Notes: generated by a model not told the origin, from the sequence alone. 64,000 nucleotides of DNA from SW4 sp042466115 (GCF_042466115.1 NZ_JAXHBQ010000001.1:1612001-1676000); one strand, 5' to 3'; numbered from the stretch's first letter, positions 26,996 to 36,740 are shown. A program made the numbers and translations.

Positions 26996-27685
26996 ATGGC
27001 GATTCTTCAACTGCGCGCGCCCAATCTGATGGCGCATCCGACCAGTGAACCCGATTCTTATGTCGAACTACACCGCATCTTTTGTGTCGGGCGCAACTAC
27101 GCCGAACACGCGCGCGAGATGGGCAATGATGCCGCTGATCCACCGTTTTTCTTTATGAAACCCGCCAGCGCCGCCGTGCGCACCGGCGCATCAATCCCCT
27201 ACCCGCCCGCAACGCAGGATTTTCACCACGAGGCCGAGCTTTGCGTTCTGATCGGGCGCGAAGGTGCAGATGTTCCGCGTGCTGACGCCTTGTCATTTGT
27301 CTGGGGTTACGCCGCCGGAAACGACCTGACCCGCCGCGATCTTCAGGCCGCAGCCAAGGCCGCGCGCCGTCCATGGGATATGGCCAAGGGGTTCGATAAA
27401 TCGGCCATCATTGGCGACATTCATCCCGTTGCCGAAGTCGGACATCCGGACAACGCCCGCATCACCTGCACCGTCGATGGTGCGCTGCGTCAGGACGCCA
27501 GCACCGCCGATATGATCTGGCCCGTGGCTGATATCATCGCCTATCTGTCGGGCCTTGTGACCTTGCAACCGGGCGATCTGATCATGACGGGAACACCGGC
27601 GGGCGTGGGGCCGTTGACCAAGGGGCAAACCTGCGTCGTTGAAATCGCCGGGCTATCCCCGGCCACCGTGACAATCGCGCCCTAG
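26996..27685 (+). CDS. fumarylacetoacetate hydrolase family protein
   Basis: This 229-residue FAH-fold enzyme has RIFCVGRNYAEHAREMG, FFMKPASAAVRTG, DFHHEAELCVLIG (metal-binding glutamates), GYAAGNDLTRRDLQ and TLQPGDLIMTGTPAGVGPL. These are features of acylpyruvate hydrolases and oxaloacetate decarboxylases of the FAHD1 type. The ATG at 26996 follows AAAGGGA. The stop overlaps the YejF stop from the other strand by four bases. Confidence 0.88.
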   Translation: MAILQLRAPNLMAHPTSEPDSYVELHRIFCVGRNYAEHAREMGNDAADPPFFFMKPASAAVRTGASIPYPPATQDFHHEAELCVLIGREGADVPRADALSFVWGYAAGNDLTRRDLQAAAKAARRPWDMAKGFDKSAIIGDIHPVAEVGHPDNARITCTVDGALRQDASTADMIWPVADIIAYLSGLVTLQPGDLIMTGTPAGVGPLTKGQTCVVEIAGLSPATVTIAP

Positions 27686-29277
27686 GCGACCTCGCCCTCG
27701 AACGCGGCCTTCATCAGGGCGCGGGTGTATGCGCTTTGGGGCGCGTCAAAGATCGCGTCGGCGTCACCTGCTTCGACCACATCGCCCTGCTTCATCACCA
27801 TGACCTTGTGCGACAGGGCGCGCACGACTTTCAGGTCGTGACTGATGAACAGATAGGCCAACCCGTGGCGCGCTTGCAAATCGCGCAGCAGTTCCACGAT
27901 CTGCACCTGCACGGTCATGTCCAATGCGCTGGTGGGTTCGTCGAGAACCAGCAAACGCGGGCGCAGGATCATCGCGCGGGCAATGGCGATGCGCTGGCGT
28001 TGGCCTCCTGAAAACTCGTGCGGGTAACGGTCCATCAAGGCGGGGTCCAGCCCCACTTCGCGCATGATTTCCGCCACCATATCACGCGGATCGCGGCCCG
28101 GATCGACCCCATGCACACCCAGACCTTCGGCGATGATCTGTTCGATGGTCATACGCGGGCTAAGGCTGCCATAAGGGTCTTGGAACACGATCTGCATACC
28201 TGATCGCAAAGGCCGCATCTGCCCATCGCGATAGCCTTGAATGTCCTGCCCAAGGAACACAATCCGCCCTTCGGATCGGATCAATCGCATCATTGCCAGT
28301 GCCAGCGTGGTCTTGCCCGACCCGCTTTCGCCCACGATGCCCACGGTTTCGCCTGCGCGCACGGTCAGCGTCGCGTCATTGACGGCCTTTACGTAACCCG
28401 CAGTGCGTTTCAACAAACCCTTGTGGATCGGAAACCATATCTTGAGGTTTTCCGCCTGCGCCACCACCTCGGCCCCTTCGGGAACGGGCAGGGGCTGGCC
28501 CGTGGATTCAGCGGCCAGCAGCATCCGCGTATAGGGGTGGCGCGGATTGGTAAAAACGCCTTCGGTGCTGCCTTGCTCGACGATCTCGCCATCTTTCATC
28601 ACACAGACGCGATCGGCAATCTTGCGCACGATGGTCAGGTCGTGGGTGATGAACAGCAGGCTCATCCCCTCGCGATTTTTCAGTTCGGCCAGCAGATCAA
28701 GAATTTGCGCCTGAATGGTCACGTCCAGCGCCGTAGTCGGCTCATCCGCGATCAACAGTTCAGGTCCGTTGGCCAGTGCCATCGCGATCATCACGCGCTG
28801 GCGCTGCCCGCCCGACAGCTGGTGCGGATAGGCGCCAAGGCGCGTTTCAGGGTCACGAATGCCAACCTTGTTCAGCAGATCAATGATCCGCTGGCGCACC
28901 GCCGCACCGCGCAACCCCTGATGCAATTCGATGCTTTCCGCCAGTTGCTTTTCCAGCGTGTGCAGCGGGTTCAGGCTGGTCATCGGTTCCTGAAAGATAA
29001 AGCTGATGTCATTGCCACGCACACGGCGCAGATCATCTTCGGGCGCGCCGATCATCTGGGTGCCGTTATAGGTGATTGATCCGTTGACCGTGGCGCTGTC
29101 GCCCAGCAGATCAACCGACGACAGGGCTGTCACCGATTTGCCTGATCCGCTTTCACCAACCAGCGCGACAGTTTCGCCCTTACCCACTGTGAACGACACG
29201 CCGCGCACGGCGTGGGTCACTTCTCCGTCCTGACGGAAATCGACACTAAGGTTCTGAACGTCCAGCACTGTCTTCAT
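27682..29277 (-). CDS. yejF: peptide ABC transporter, fused double ATP-binding protein
   Basis: The protein has 531 residues and two complete ABC domains: Walker A GESGSGKSV and signature LSGGQRQRVM in the first, GESGSGKTT and FSGGQRQRIA in the second. FQEPMTSLNPLHTLEKQ and VFQDPYGSLSPRMT are oligopeptide-transporter Q-loops. With the YejE, YejB and YejA genes upstream it forms a YejABEF-type importer for oligopeptides, the system that in E. coli takes up microcin C. Confidence 0.93.
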   Translation of the reverse strand: MKTVLDVQNLSVDFRQDGEVTHAVRGVSFTVGKGETVALVGESGSGKSVTALSSVDLLGDSATVNGSITYNGTQMIGAPEDDLRRVRGNDISFIFQEPMTSLNPLHTLEKQLAESIELHQGLRGAAVRQRIIDLLNKVGIRDPETRLGAYPHQLSGGQRQRVMIAMALANGPELLIADEPTTALDVTIQAQILDLLAELKNREGMSLLFITHDLTIVRKIADRVCVMKDGEIVEQGSTEGVFTNPRHPYTRMLLAAESTGQPLPVPEGAEVVAQAENLKIWFPIHKGLLKRTAGYVKAVNDATLTVRAGETVGIVGESGSGKTTLALAMMRLIRSEGRIVFLGQDIQGYRDGQMRPLRSGMQIVFQDPYGSLSPRMTIEQIIAEGLGVHGVDPGRDPRDMVAEIMREVGLDPALMDRYPHEFSGGQRQRIAIARAMILRPRLLVLDEPTSALDMTVQVQIVELLRDLQARHGLAYLFISHDLKVVRALSHKVMVMKQGDVVEAGDADAIFDAPQSAYTRALMKAAFEGEVA

Positions 29278-30380
29278 GAGAACGTCTTTCGCGGGTCAAA
29301 GGCATCGCGCACGCCTTCGAATATGAACACCAGCAGCGACAACATCACCGCAAAGGTTGTGAAGGCGGTGAATGCCAGCCACGGCGCTTGCAGGTTCTGT
29401 TTGGCTTGCAGGGTCATTTCGCCCAACGACGGCGCAGATGACGGCAAGCCGAAGCCCAGAAAGTCAAGGCTGGCGAGCGTGGCAATCGTGCCGGTAATGA
29501 TAAACGGCAGCATCGTCACGGTCGCCACCATCGCATTGGGCAGCATGTGCCGGAACATGATCGTGCGGTCCTTGACGCCCAGCGCCTTGGCCGCGCGCAC
29601 GTATTCGAAATTGCGGGCCCGCAGGAATTCTGCCCGCACCACGCCCACCAACGCGGGCCAGCCGAACAGCACTGTCAGCAACACAAGGAGCCAGAAACTG
29701 CGCCCCAATATCGCGAATAGAATGATGATGACATAAAGGGACGGCGTGCCGCCCCAGATTTCGATCACACGCTGGAAGATCAGATCGGTCCAGCCGCCGA
29801 AATACCCCTGAATGGCCCCCGCCGCGATGCCGATCAGGGACGCGCAGGTGGTGACGATGATTGTGAACACGATCGACAGGCGGAAACCATAGATCACACG
29901 CGCAACCACATCGCGTTTGGTGTCATCCGTGCCAAGCCAGTTGTTGTCATCGGGCGGTGACGGGGCCACACCGGGTACATCAACGATCGTGTCATAGGAA
30001 TAAGGGATCGGTGGCCAGAGGATCCATCCCTTGGCAAATCCGTCATTCGCCAGATTGCCTGTATCCGCGGCCGCGATGATGCCTTCGGGATCATCAAAGC
30101 AATCCTCAAGCCCGCCACTGATGATCAGGCACTGCACCTCGACATCGCCATAGTTCGCGGCTGTCGGGAAATCCCCGCCATAGTCGCGTTCAGAATAAAA
30201 ACTGAACACCGGCATCCGGATTTCGCCACGATAGTTGACCATGATCGGTTTATCGTTGGCCAGAAATTCCGCCAGCAAACTCAGCCCGAACAGGAACAGG
30301 AATATCCACAGCGACCACAGCGCACGGCGGTTGCGTTTGAAGTTGCGCCAGCGGCGTTGGTTCAGGGGCGACAACGCCAT
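29274..30380 (-). CDS. yejE: peptide ABC transporter permease
   Basis: This 368-residue protein opens with SPLNQRRWRNFKRNRRALWS and a membrane helix. A long periplasmic insert with FSFYSERDYGGDFPTAANYG is characteristic of YejE. Then come LGTDDTKRDVVARVIYGFRL and the permease helices with the EAA-type loop YVRAAKALGVKDRTIMFRHM. It overlaps yejF by four bases and yejB by one. Confidence 0.93.
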   Translation of the reverse strand: MALSPLNQRRWRNFKRNRRALWSLWIFLFLFGLSLLAEFLANDKPIMVNYRGEIRMPVFSFYSERDYGGDFPTAANYGDVEVQCLIISGGLEDCFDDPEGIIAAADTGNLANDGFAKGWILWPPIPYSYDTIVDVPGVAPSPPDDNNWLGTDDTKRDVVARVIYGFRLSIVFTIIVTTCASLIGIAAGAIQGYFGGWTDLIFQRVIEIWGGTPSLYVIIILFAILGRSFWLLVLLTVLFGWPALVGVVRAEFLRARNFEYVRAAKALGVKDRTIMFRHMLPNAMVATVTMLPFIITGTIATLASLDFLGFGLPSSAPSLGEMTLQAKQNLQAPWLAFTAFTTFAVMLSLLVFIFEGVRDAFDPRKTFS

Positions 30381-31534
30381 TAGCCGCGCCTCTCGAAGTC
30401 AATGCGCGGGTCGATGAACACATAGGTCAGGTCGGTCAGAATACCGACGATCAAGCCGATCAGCGAAAAGGTGAACAAGGTGCCAAAGATCACAGGATAA
30501 TCGCGGGCAATCGCCGCCTCGAACCCCAACCGGCCCAAACCGTCAAGCGAAAAGATCGTCTCGATAATCAGCGATCCACCAAAGAACACACCGATAAAGA
30601 GCGCCGGAAAACCGGAAATCACGATCAACATCGCATTACGGAACACATGGCCATAAAGCACCCGCTTTTCGGTCAGTCCCTTGGCCTTGGCTGTCATGAC
30701 ATATTGCTTCTTGATCTCGTCCAGAAAGCTGTTCTTTGTCAGCAATGTCAGGGTCGCGAAGGCGCTGATCGTGCTGGCGGCAACCGGCAGGGCGATGTGC
30801 CAAAGGTAATCCTTTGCCTTACCGAACCACGACAGGCTTTCGAAATTATCACTGGTCAAACCACGCAACGGGAAGGTTTGTCGGCAGGTCGGGTTCAGGT
30901 CATAAAGCCAGCGGGCATTTTCGCGGATGACCTCGGACGCGCCAAGCGGCAGGCGAAAACAGTTCCCGCCAGCAAACAGCACCAGCAGGATGATCGCAAA
31001 CAGAAATCCCGGTATCGCATAGCCGATGATAATCGCGCCACTGGTCCAGGTATCAAACCGCGATCCATCGCGCACCGCCTTCTTGATCCCCAGCGGGATC
31101 GAGATGATGTAAGCGATCAGCGTTGACCACAGGCCCAGCGTAATCGACACGGGCATCTTTTCCACGACAAGATCGAACACGCTGATCGAGCGGAAATAAC
31201 TTTCTCCGAAATCAAAGCGCATGTAGTCCCACATCATATTGAAAAAGCGTTCAATTGGCGGCTTGTCGAACCCGAACTGCTTTTCCAGTTCGGCGATGAA
31301 TTCAGGGGACAGACCGCGCGCACCGGCATATTCGCTATTGGCTTCGGCGCCGAAATCAACATCACCACCACCGCCTGCGATGGTTTCAAAGACGTCGCCG
31401 CCGCCTTCCATGCGGGCAATGATCTGTTCGATCGGGCCACCGGGCACAAATTGCACCAGTGTAAAGTTGATGATCATGATCCCCAGCAATGTGGGAATGA
31501 TCAGCAACAGCCGTCGAAGGATGTAAGCGCCCAT
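30380..31534 (-). CDS. yejB: peptide ABC transporter permease
   Basis: The 384-residue sequence begins MGAYILRRLLLIIPTLLGIM, the DppB/OppB N-terminal helix, followed by QFVPGGPIEQIIARMEGGGD. A YejB-type periplasmic region contains FGFDKPPIERFFNMMWDYMR, and the C-terminal permease has YVMTAKAKGLTEKRVLYGHV. It is the partner of YejE in the membrane channel. Confidence 0.93.
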   Translation of the reverse strand: MGAYILRRLLLIIPTLLGIMIINFTLVQFVPGGPIEQIIARMEGGGDVFETIAGGGGDVDFGAEANSEYAGARGLSPEFIAELEKQFGFDKPPIERFFNMMWDYMRFDFGESYFRSISVFDLVVEKMPVSITLGLWSTLIAYIISIPLGIKKAVRDGSRFDTWTSGAIIIGYAIPGFLFAIILLVLFAGGNCFRLPLGASEVIRENARWLYDLNPTCRQTFPLRGLTSDNFESLSWFGKAKDYLWHIALPVAASTISAFATLTLLTKNSFLDEIKKQYVMTAKAKGLTEKRVLYGHVFRNAMLIVISGFPALFIGVFFGGSLIIETIFSLDGLGRLGFEAAIARDYPVIFGTLFTFSLIGLIVGILTDLTYVFIDPRIDFERRG

Positions 31535-31558
31535 ATACCTGCCCGTTACCCGGCCTTG

Positions 31559-33475
31559 TTATCGCAACGCACCTGCGGCGCGCAGTTCTTCGGCCTTGTC
31601 GGCGTTATACCACCAGAAATCCAGTTCGCCTATGGCATAGGGTGGCAATTCGTCCGGGCGCTCGAACATGTCGTAATAGGCCAACCAGCGGTTCCCCAGA
31701 TACCACGCAGGGGTGATAAACCGCTCGGCCCGCATGATCCGGTCAATGGCCCGCACACCTGCGGCCATTTCATCATAGGATTCCGCCGCTTCGACCGCAT
31801 CAATCAAGGCATCCACGGCGGGGTGCGAAAATCCGGCGGGGTTGAACACATCGTCCACATCTTCGGACCCGTATTTCTGGCCGAGGCCGCTCCCTTCCTC
31901 AAGGCCCGACGTATAGCCGTCATAAATCATCTCGTAATCAAACGTCTGGCTGCGCAGCTGGTATTGGGCGGGGTCCACGCGGTTATAAGTGGCATCCACA
32001 CCAAGACGTTTCAGATTGTCGATGTAGGGCATGACGATCCGGTCAAACGACGGGCTGACGCTCAGGAATTCCAGCGTAAAGGTTTCACCTGCGTCATTGC
32101 GCAGCAATCCATCGTCACCCGCGACCCAGCCTGCGTCTTCCATCAGGGCAAGGGCGGCGCGCAGGTTGCCGCGATCCAGTTGGCGCTCACCGGATGTGTG
32201 CGGCATGACAACCGGATCAGTCAGCAGGGCCGGATCAATCAGATCGGCCACCGATTGCAGCAGTTCCAGTTCGCGCCCCTCGGCCACACCCGTCGCGGCC
32301 AGTTCGCTGCCTTGCCAGAAACTCTCGCGTTGTGCGAACAGCCCGTATTGCAGGGTGTCGTTGGTCCAGGTGAAATTATACATCAGTCCCAGCGCTTCGC
32401 GGACGCGCACATCGTCAAACTTGGGATTGCGCAGGTTCAGCAGGAAACCTGTCGCGCTTGGCACGGTGCCGACAGGCACCACATCCTGCACCACCCATTC
32501 GTTTGTCAGCGCGGGAAAATCATACCCCGTTGCCCATGTCAGGCTGCTGTTTTCCTGCCGGAACGTATATTCGCCCGACTTGAAGGCCTCGAACGCGGTT
32601 GTGGTATCGGCAAAGTATTCCACGCGGATCGTGTCGAAGTTATTGTGACCAACGCCAAGAGGGTGTTCCGCGCCCCAATAATCGGGATTGCGGCGATAAA
32701 TGATCCGGCGACCCGCGTCGTAGCTGTCCAGCATATAGGGGCCCGTGCCGGGTGAGATTTCAAAGCGGCTTTCATCCAGTTTCGCGCCCGTTTCTTCATA
32801 CCACGCCTGGCTCCAGACCGGCGTGCTGGAAACGAGCGAGATCAGCCCCTTGCGCGGGATACCTTCGGCGAAAACGAACTTGACGGTATGGTCATCCAAA
32901 GCCTCGACCGAAGCGATCACCTGTTTGACATATGATCCGTAAGACGGCGTGCCTTCGTCGCGCAGCAATTCGTGGCTAAAGACCATGTCATGGGCCGTCA
33001 TCGGGGTGCCGTCGGAAAACGTTACATCCGTGCGCATGTGGAAAATGACCCAATCCTGACTTTCAGGGTATTCGATGGTTTCACACAACAGGCAATAGGA
33101 CGATCCAACCTCGTCCGCCGTCGCGCTCATGACCCTTTCATAGGGGATGCTTGCCAGACGACCCGGCGTTCCCCGCTGGGTGGCAAAGGGATTCATGCTG
33201 TCAAAGGTGCCCTGCGCCCAGATCGCGATTTCACCGCCTTTGGGCGCGTCCACGTTTACATAATCCAGATGTGTGAAATCTGCCGGATAGGCCAATTCGC
33301 CAAAGTTGGAAAACCCGTGGCTGGTGATGATCACCTCGTGACTGTCCGCCAGCGCCTGATGCGCACAAAGCGCGCCGCCGATCATGATCGCAGCCCCGGT
33401 GACCCAAAGCCGCGCGCGGTCTTTGGCGGGAACAGCGACACGGACGCGGGGTTGGCGAATGACAGGACGATTCAT
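31559..33475 (-). CDS. yejA: extracellular peptide-binding protein
   Basis: This 638-residue family 5 solute-binding protein starts at the ATG at 33475, which has AAGGAGAATTTG upstream; the frame is open to 33577. A long Arg-rich N-region precedes the signal helix VTGAAIMIGGALCAHQALA. GTFDSMNPFATQRGTPG, DVTFSDGTPMTAHDMVFSHE and the C-terminal GELDFWWYNADKAEELRAAG fit YejA. It is the first gene of the leftward yejABEF operon. Confidence 0.92.
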   Translation of the reverse strand: MNRPVIRQPRVRVAVPAKDRARLWVTGAAIMIGGALCAHQALADSHEVIITSHGFSNFGELAYPADFTHLDYVNVDAPKGGEIAIWAQGTFDSMNPFATQRGTPGRLASIPYERVMSATADEVGSSYCLLCETIEYPESQDWVIFHMRTDVTFSDGTPMTAHDMVFSHELLRDEGTPSYGSYVKQVIASVEALDDHTVKFVFAEGIPRKGLISLVSSTPVWSQAWYEETGAKLDESRFEISPGTGPYMLDSYDAGRRIIYRRNPDYWGAEHPLGVGHNNFDTIRVEYFADTTTAFEAFKSGEYTFRQENSSLTWATGYDFPALTNEWVVQDVVPVGTVPSATGFLLNLRNPKFDDVRVREALGLMYNFTWTNDTLQYGLFAQRESFWQGSELAATGVAEGRELELLQSVADLIDPALLTDPVVMPHTSGERQLDRGNLRAALALMEDAGWVAGDDGLLRNDAGETFTLEFLSVSPSFDRIVMPYIDNLKRLGVDATYNRVDPAQYQLRSQTFDYEMIYDGYTSGLEEGSGLGQKYGSEDVDDVFNPAGFSHPAVDALIDAVEAAESYDEMAAGVRAIDRIMRAERFITPAWYLGNRWLAYYDMFERPDELPPYAIGELDFWWYNADKAEELRAAGALR

Positions 33476-33549
33476 CAAATTCTCCTTTGGTCGTATGCGG
33501 TGACACAACGCTAAAGGTGCAGGCCGCCAACATTCAAGTTGAGATTGCG

Positions 33550-33566
33550 TGATCAACTGGTGATCA
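33550..33566. promoter_or_regulatory. inverted repeat upstream of yejA
   Basis: TGATCA-ACTGG-TGATCA is a perfect 6-bp inverted repeat, 74 bases before the yejA start, between it and the cytochrome c terminator. It may be an operator for the peptide importer. No known consensus is matched with certainty. Confidence 0.35.
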
Positions 33567-33580
33567 AGGCACTTCAAAAC

Positions 33581-33609
33581 GAAAAAGGCCGCCCCAGTCA
33601 GGAGCGGCC
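33581..33609 (-). terminator. intrinsic terminator of the cytochrome c gene
   Basis: On the minus strand GGCCGC pairs with GCGGCC (33587-33592 with 33604-33609), followed by TTTTTCGTTTT. It is placed 25 bases past the cytochrome c stop. Confidence 0.75.
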
Positions 33610-33633
33610 CGAATACGTGGCTTGCCGGCCAGA

Positions 33634-34161
33634 TCAGTCGTCAAGGCTGTCCAGATAGGCGATCAGGTTCGCGCGGTCTTCGATCTTGCGCATCCCGTTA
33701 TAGCTCATCGCGGTGCCGGGGGCGAAACCCTTGGGGTTCTCAAGGAACAGGTTCAGATTTTCAGGCGTCCAAGCATCGGCCACCGCGACCAGCGCGCCGG
33801 AATAGCCAAAGCCTTCGGCCGCGCTGACTTCGCGGCCGACCACACCATAAAGGTAAGGGCCGGTGCCGTTCTCGCCTGCCTCAAGCGCGTGGCACGAGCG
33901 ACAGTTGCGCCACAGCCCTTCGCCCTCGGCCGCGTCGGCCATCGCGTAAACTTCTTCAAAGGCCGGACCTTCGTCGACAACTACATCACCGCCATGATCG
34001 TCGCCTTCGACTTCGATCGAATAGGCCTGGGCATGATCGTCGCCGTGGCCACCACCACCGCTGTGATAAATCGATTCCGCGGCCCAACCGCCCAGCAGAA
34101 ATACCAGCAGGGTGCCGCACAAAGCCCCTACAATTTTCGTCAATGTCATTGTGTCGAACAT
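33634..34161 (-). CDS. membrane-anchored class I cytochrome c (CycM/c552 type)
   Basis: This 175-residue protein has an uncleaved N-terminal anchor (LTKIVGALCGTLLVFLLGGW) and a His/Gly/Asp-rich linker. Its cytochrome c domain has the haem site CRSCH and a methionine ligand in PGTAMSYNGM. It resembles CycM of rhizobia and c552 of Paracoccus, which carry electrons from the bc1 complex to cytochrome oxidase in the periplasm. The ATG at 34161 is preferred; the frame extends upstream over the divergent pheA. Confidence 0.88.
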   Translation of the reverse strand: MFDTMTLTKIVGALCGTLLVFLLGGWAAESIYHSGGGGHGDDHAQAYSIEVEGDDHGGDVVVDEGPAFEEVYAMADAAEGEGLWRNCRSCHALEAGENGTGPYLYGVVGREVSAAEGFGYSGALVAVADAWTPENLNLFLENPKGFAPGTAMSYNGMRKIEDRANLIAYLDSLDD

Positions 34162-34280
34162 GTCGCGTTCCGTTTCGATCAAAGGTTGGCAGACGTGTAT
34201 CCGCTTCCATGCCCATCTTGCAAGGTGTAGCACCGCGACGAAATGCCCATTTTTCGAGTCCAGGGGGGAAGGACACCAAA

Positions 34281-35132
34281 ATGACCGCAAAAATCGCCTT
34301 TCAGGGGGAACTGGGCGCCTACGGCCATCAGGCCTGTGCCGAAGCCCGTCCCAACTTTGAACCCCTGCCCTGCGCCACATTTGACGATGCCATCGAAGCA
34401 GTGCGCAAGGGCGAAGCCGACCTTGGGATGATCGCTGTCGAAAACTCGACCTATGGTCGCGTGGCCGATGTGCATTCCTTGCTGCCCGAAAGCGGGCTGC
34501 ATATCGTCGATGAAGCCTTCGTGCGTGTGCATATCAACCTGCTGGGGCTACCCGATGCGCGCGTAGATGATATCCAGACGGCCCTTGGGCATGTGGTGAT
34601 CCTCCCGCAATGTGCCGGGTTCCTGCGCGAACACGGGATCAGGGGGCAGGTCAGCTCGGATAACGCCCGCGCCGCGCGCGATGTTGCATCGGGCGAGGAT
34701 CGCACTGTCGCGGCACTCGCATCCGAACTGGCCGCCGATATCTACGGTCTCAAGGTGCTGGCCCGCAATATCGAGGACCATGACCGCAACACCACGCGGT
34801 TCCTGATCATGTCGCGCGAACCCGATTACAAAAAACGCGGCAAGCATGTGATGATGACCAGCTTTGTCTTTCGGGTGCGCAACATTCCCGCCGCGCTTTA
34901 CAAGGCAATGGGCGGCTTTGCGACCAACTGCGTGAACATGACCAAGCTGGAAAGCTACATGGTCGGCGGGCATTTCACGGCAACACAGTTCTATGCCGAA
35001 ATTGAAGGCCACCCGGATGATCGCAACGTGCAACTGGCGCTGGACGAACTGGATTACTTTACCGACCACCTGCATGTGATGGGCGTTTACCCGTCAGCGG
35101 CGCGGCGACACGAAATCAAGCGGGACAAATAG
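34281..35132 (+). CDS. pheA: prephenate dehydratase
   Basis: The protein has 283 residues. The catalytic domain includes IAFQGELGAYGHQA, IAVENSTYGRV and the substrate motif NTTRFLIMS. An ACT regulatory domain follows from about residue 195 (AALYKAMGGFATNCVNMTKL, ESYMVGGHFTATQFYAEIEG). It converts prephenate to phenylpyruvate for phenylalanine synthesis and is normally inhibited by phenylalanine. The ATG at 34281 has AAGGA upstream. It is divergent from the cytochrome c gene, an arrangement usual in this family. Confidence 0.94.
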   Translation: MTAKIAFQGELGAYGHQACAEARPNFEPLPCATFDDAIEAVRKGEADLGMIAVENSTYGRVADVHSLLPESGLHIVDEAFVRVHINLLGLPDARVDDIQTALGHVVILPQCAGFLREHGIRGQVSSDNARAARDVASGEDRTVAALASELAADIYGLKVLARNIEDHDRNTTRFLIMSREPDYKKRGKHVMMTSFVFRVRNIPAALYKAMGGFATNCVNMTKLESYMVGGHFTATQFYAEIEGHPDDRNVQLALDELDYFTDHLHVMGVYPSAARRHEIKRDK

Positions 35133-35135
35133 CCC

Positions 35136-35603
35136 CTAGGCGGTTTTGGTAAAGCGTTCTTCGACGTCCTCGGCAAAGTCGGCGACCCGCAGGGCAAAGC
35201 GCTTGTTGATGTTACCCTTGGCAAGGGACAAGGATTTCACCAGCAGTTTCGCGGCCAGCGTCTTTGGGGTCATGTCAACCGACACCGTCAACCGTGTGCG
35301 GCTGCGTGACAATGCCACCAGATCGACCTGCGTCACGCCCTCAAGGTTCTTGGAAGCGATGCTGGCCGTAAACCCGTTGGGGGCTTCGATGCTGGTCAGG
35401 GTCGCGCGCAGGCGGCGTTCCTTGCCACGATACTTGAACGCCACATCCCAAGCCGAGCCAACCTGAGCGGTCGCATGGGAATCGATCCGGTTGATATCGG
35501 CACCGCGACGAAGCGCCGATCTTTCAAAACTGCTGAAATCCGATACCTCTTTGAACACATGTTCAATCGGTGCTTCGATGTCTTCCTTGGTGGTGAATTT
35601 CAT
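35136..35603 (-). CDS. SRPBCC-fold protein of unknown function
   Basis: This 155-residue protein begins MKFTTKEDIEAPIEHVFKEV, the first strand and helix of the START/SRPBCC ligand-binding fold. It ends with a long amphipathic helix (NKRFALRVADFAEDVEERFT). There is no signal peptide. The frame is open 24 codons further upstream, but the chosen ATG matches the fold start. It converges with pheA, three bases apart. Its ligand is unknown. Confidence 0.72.
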   Translation of the reverse strand: MKFTTKEDIEAPIEHVFKEVSDFSSFERSALRRGADINRIDSHATAQVGSAWDVAFKYRGKERRLRATLTSIEAPNGFTASIASKNLEGVTQVDLVALSRSRTRLTVSVDMTPKTLAAKLLVKSLSLAKGNINKRFALRVADFAEDVEERFTKTA

Positions 35604-35655
35604 GCCTGCACTGCCCTTTTTGTCGGGCGATGCCCGCTTTTTCCCCAGTTTTACG

Positions 35656-36618
35656 TTAATCAAGGCTATCCGCAAGCCAGTTCCGTAACAAGAAATGCGC
35701 GATCGCGCCGTTGCGCGCGGGGTTGATCAGCGGATGACGGCCGGCAAAGACCTGCAACAACTCTTCGCGCGTGACCCACAGCGCATCCTCGATCTCGGTC
35801 GGATCAACGGTGATATCGTGGCTCAGTGCCTCGCCATGGCAACCAAACATGAGGGACGCGGGAAAGGGCCACGGCTGGCTGGCCAGATAGGACACAGGCC
35901 CAACCCGCACACCGGATTCTTCAAATACCTCGCGGCGCACCGCTGCCTCGATGGTTTCGCCGGGTTCGACAAATCCGGCCAGCAAGGAATACATTCCCTC
36001 GGGCCAGCCCGGTGAACGCCCCATCAGGACAGAATTACCCTGCGTAATCAGCATGATAACAACCGGGTCCGTGCGCGGAAAATGATGCGCGCCGCAACTG
36101 GGACAATCACGCTGCCAACCGGCCATGGCCATCACGCTGGCAGCCCCGCAGCAGGCACAAAACCGATGGCTCAGGTGCCACTGAAAGACGGCGCGCGCCA
36201 TCGCGGCCAGCTCGGCCTCGCGCGGCGTCAGACCGGTCATGACCGCGCGCAGCTCGGCAAAGCGATGGTCGTCGGGCAATGCGGGGTGGCGTTGCTCGCT
36301 TGGGTCCAGAAACTGGTTCAGGGTGCTGTCATCCAGATCATCCGGCGCCCAGGCAGAAAGATCAGCCGCGAAAATGGCCACACCGTTTTCACGTCCCAGA
36401 AAGACCTGATCCGCGGCCGCATCTGCCATGGCGGCATGGGTCATCGGCACCAAAGCCAGCGCCCCGTTTCCATGCACCAAAGGCTTGCCGCGCCACATCA
36501 GGATCGCGCGGGCAGATTTATGCGCCCGCATCCGGTCAAGTGCGGCGATATCACCGCGCACCTGCCCCGCGCGATCAAGCGCAGCGCCGCCAAATGTCAC
36601 CGTTTCTGCGTGTCTCAT
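35656..36618 (-). CDS. nudC: NAD(+)/NADH diphosphatase (decapping Nudix hydrolase)
   Basis: The 320-residue sequence has an N-terminal domain, then a four-cysteine zinc ribbon (CACCGAAS and CPSCGAHHFPRTDPVV). The Nudix box GFVEPGETIEAAVRREVFEE follows, and the NudC-specific SQPWPFPASLM after it. It cleaves NADH to NMNH and AMP and removes NAD caps from RNA. The ATG at 36618 is chosen from the protein start MRHAETVTF; the frame opens upstream inside the transposon. Confidence 0.92.
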   Translation of the reverse strand: MRHAETVTFGGAALDRAGQVRGDIAALDRMRAHKSARAILMWRGKPLVHGNGALALVPMTHAAMADAAADQVFLGRENGVAIFAADLSAWAPDDLDDSTLNQFLDPSEQRHPALPDDHRFAELRAVMTGLTPREAELAAMARAVFQWHLSHRFCACCGAASVMAMAGWQRDCPSCGAHHFPRTDPVVIMLITQGNSVLMGRSPGWPEGMYSLLAGFVEPGETIEAAVRREVFEESGVRVGPVSYLASQPWPFPASLMFGCHGEALSHDITVDPTEIEDALWVTREELLQVFAGRHPLINPARNGAIAHFLLRNWLADSLD

Positions 36619-36666
36619 CCGCCACAATTGCCACGCGAACACGACAGGCGCAATCGGACGTGACGG

Positions 36667-36674
36667 CAAATCTT
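36667..36674. repeat. left target-site duplication of the IS1595-family element
   Basis: CAAATCTT is repeated exactly at 38600-38607, directly outside the other terminal repeat. Eight bases is the usual duplication length for IS1595-family transposition. Confidence 0.85.
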
Positions 36675-36697
36675 CGTGCCTATCCCCCCAACATACG
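36675..36697 (+). repeat. left terminal inverted repeat
   Basis: It pairs with 38577-38599 at 18 of 23 positions, including uninterrupted blocks of 10 (GCCTATCCCC) and 7 (ACATACG). The three bases between the blocks are CCA here and TTG at the right end. Confidence 0.85.
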
Positions 36698-36740
36698 TTG
36701 CACCTCGACTCTCGCAATGGAGATGTGAGATGATCGTATC

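Noticed and set aside
31451..32755. A 434-codon plus-strand frame across yejB and yejA
   Set aside because: It spans two genes of the well-supported Yej operon in antisense and has no plausible start or motif.
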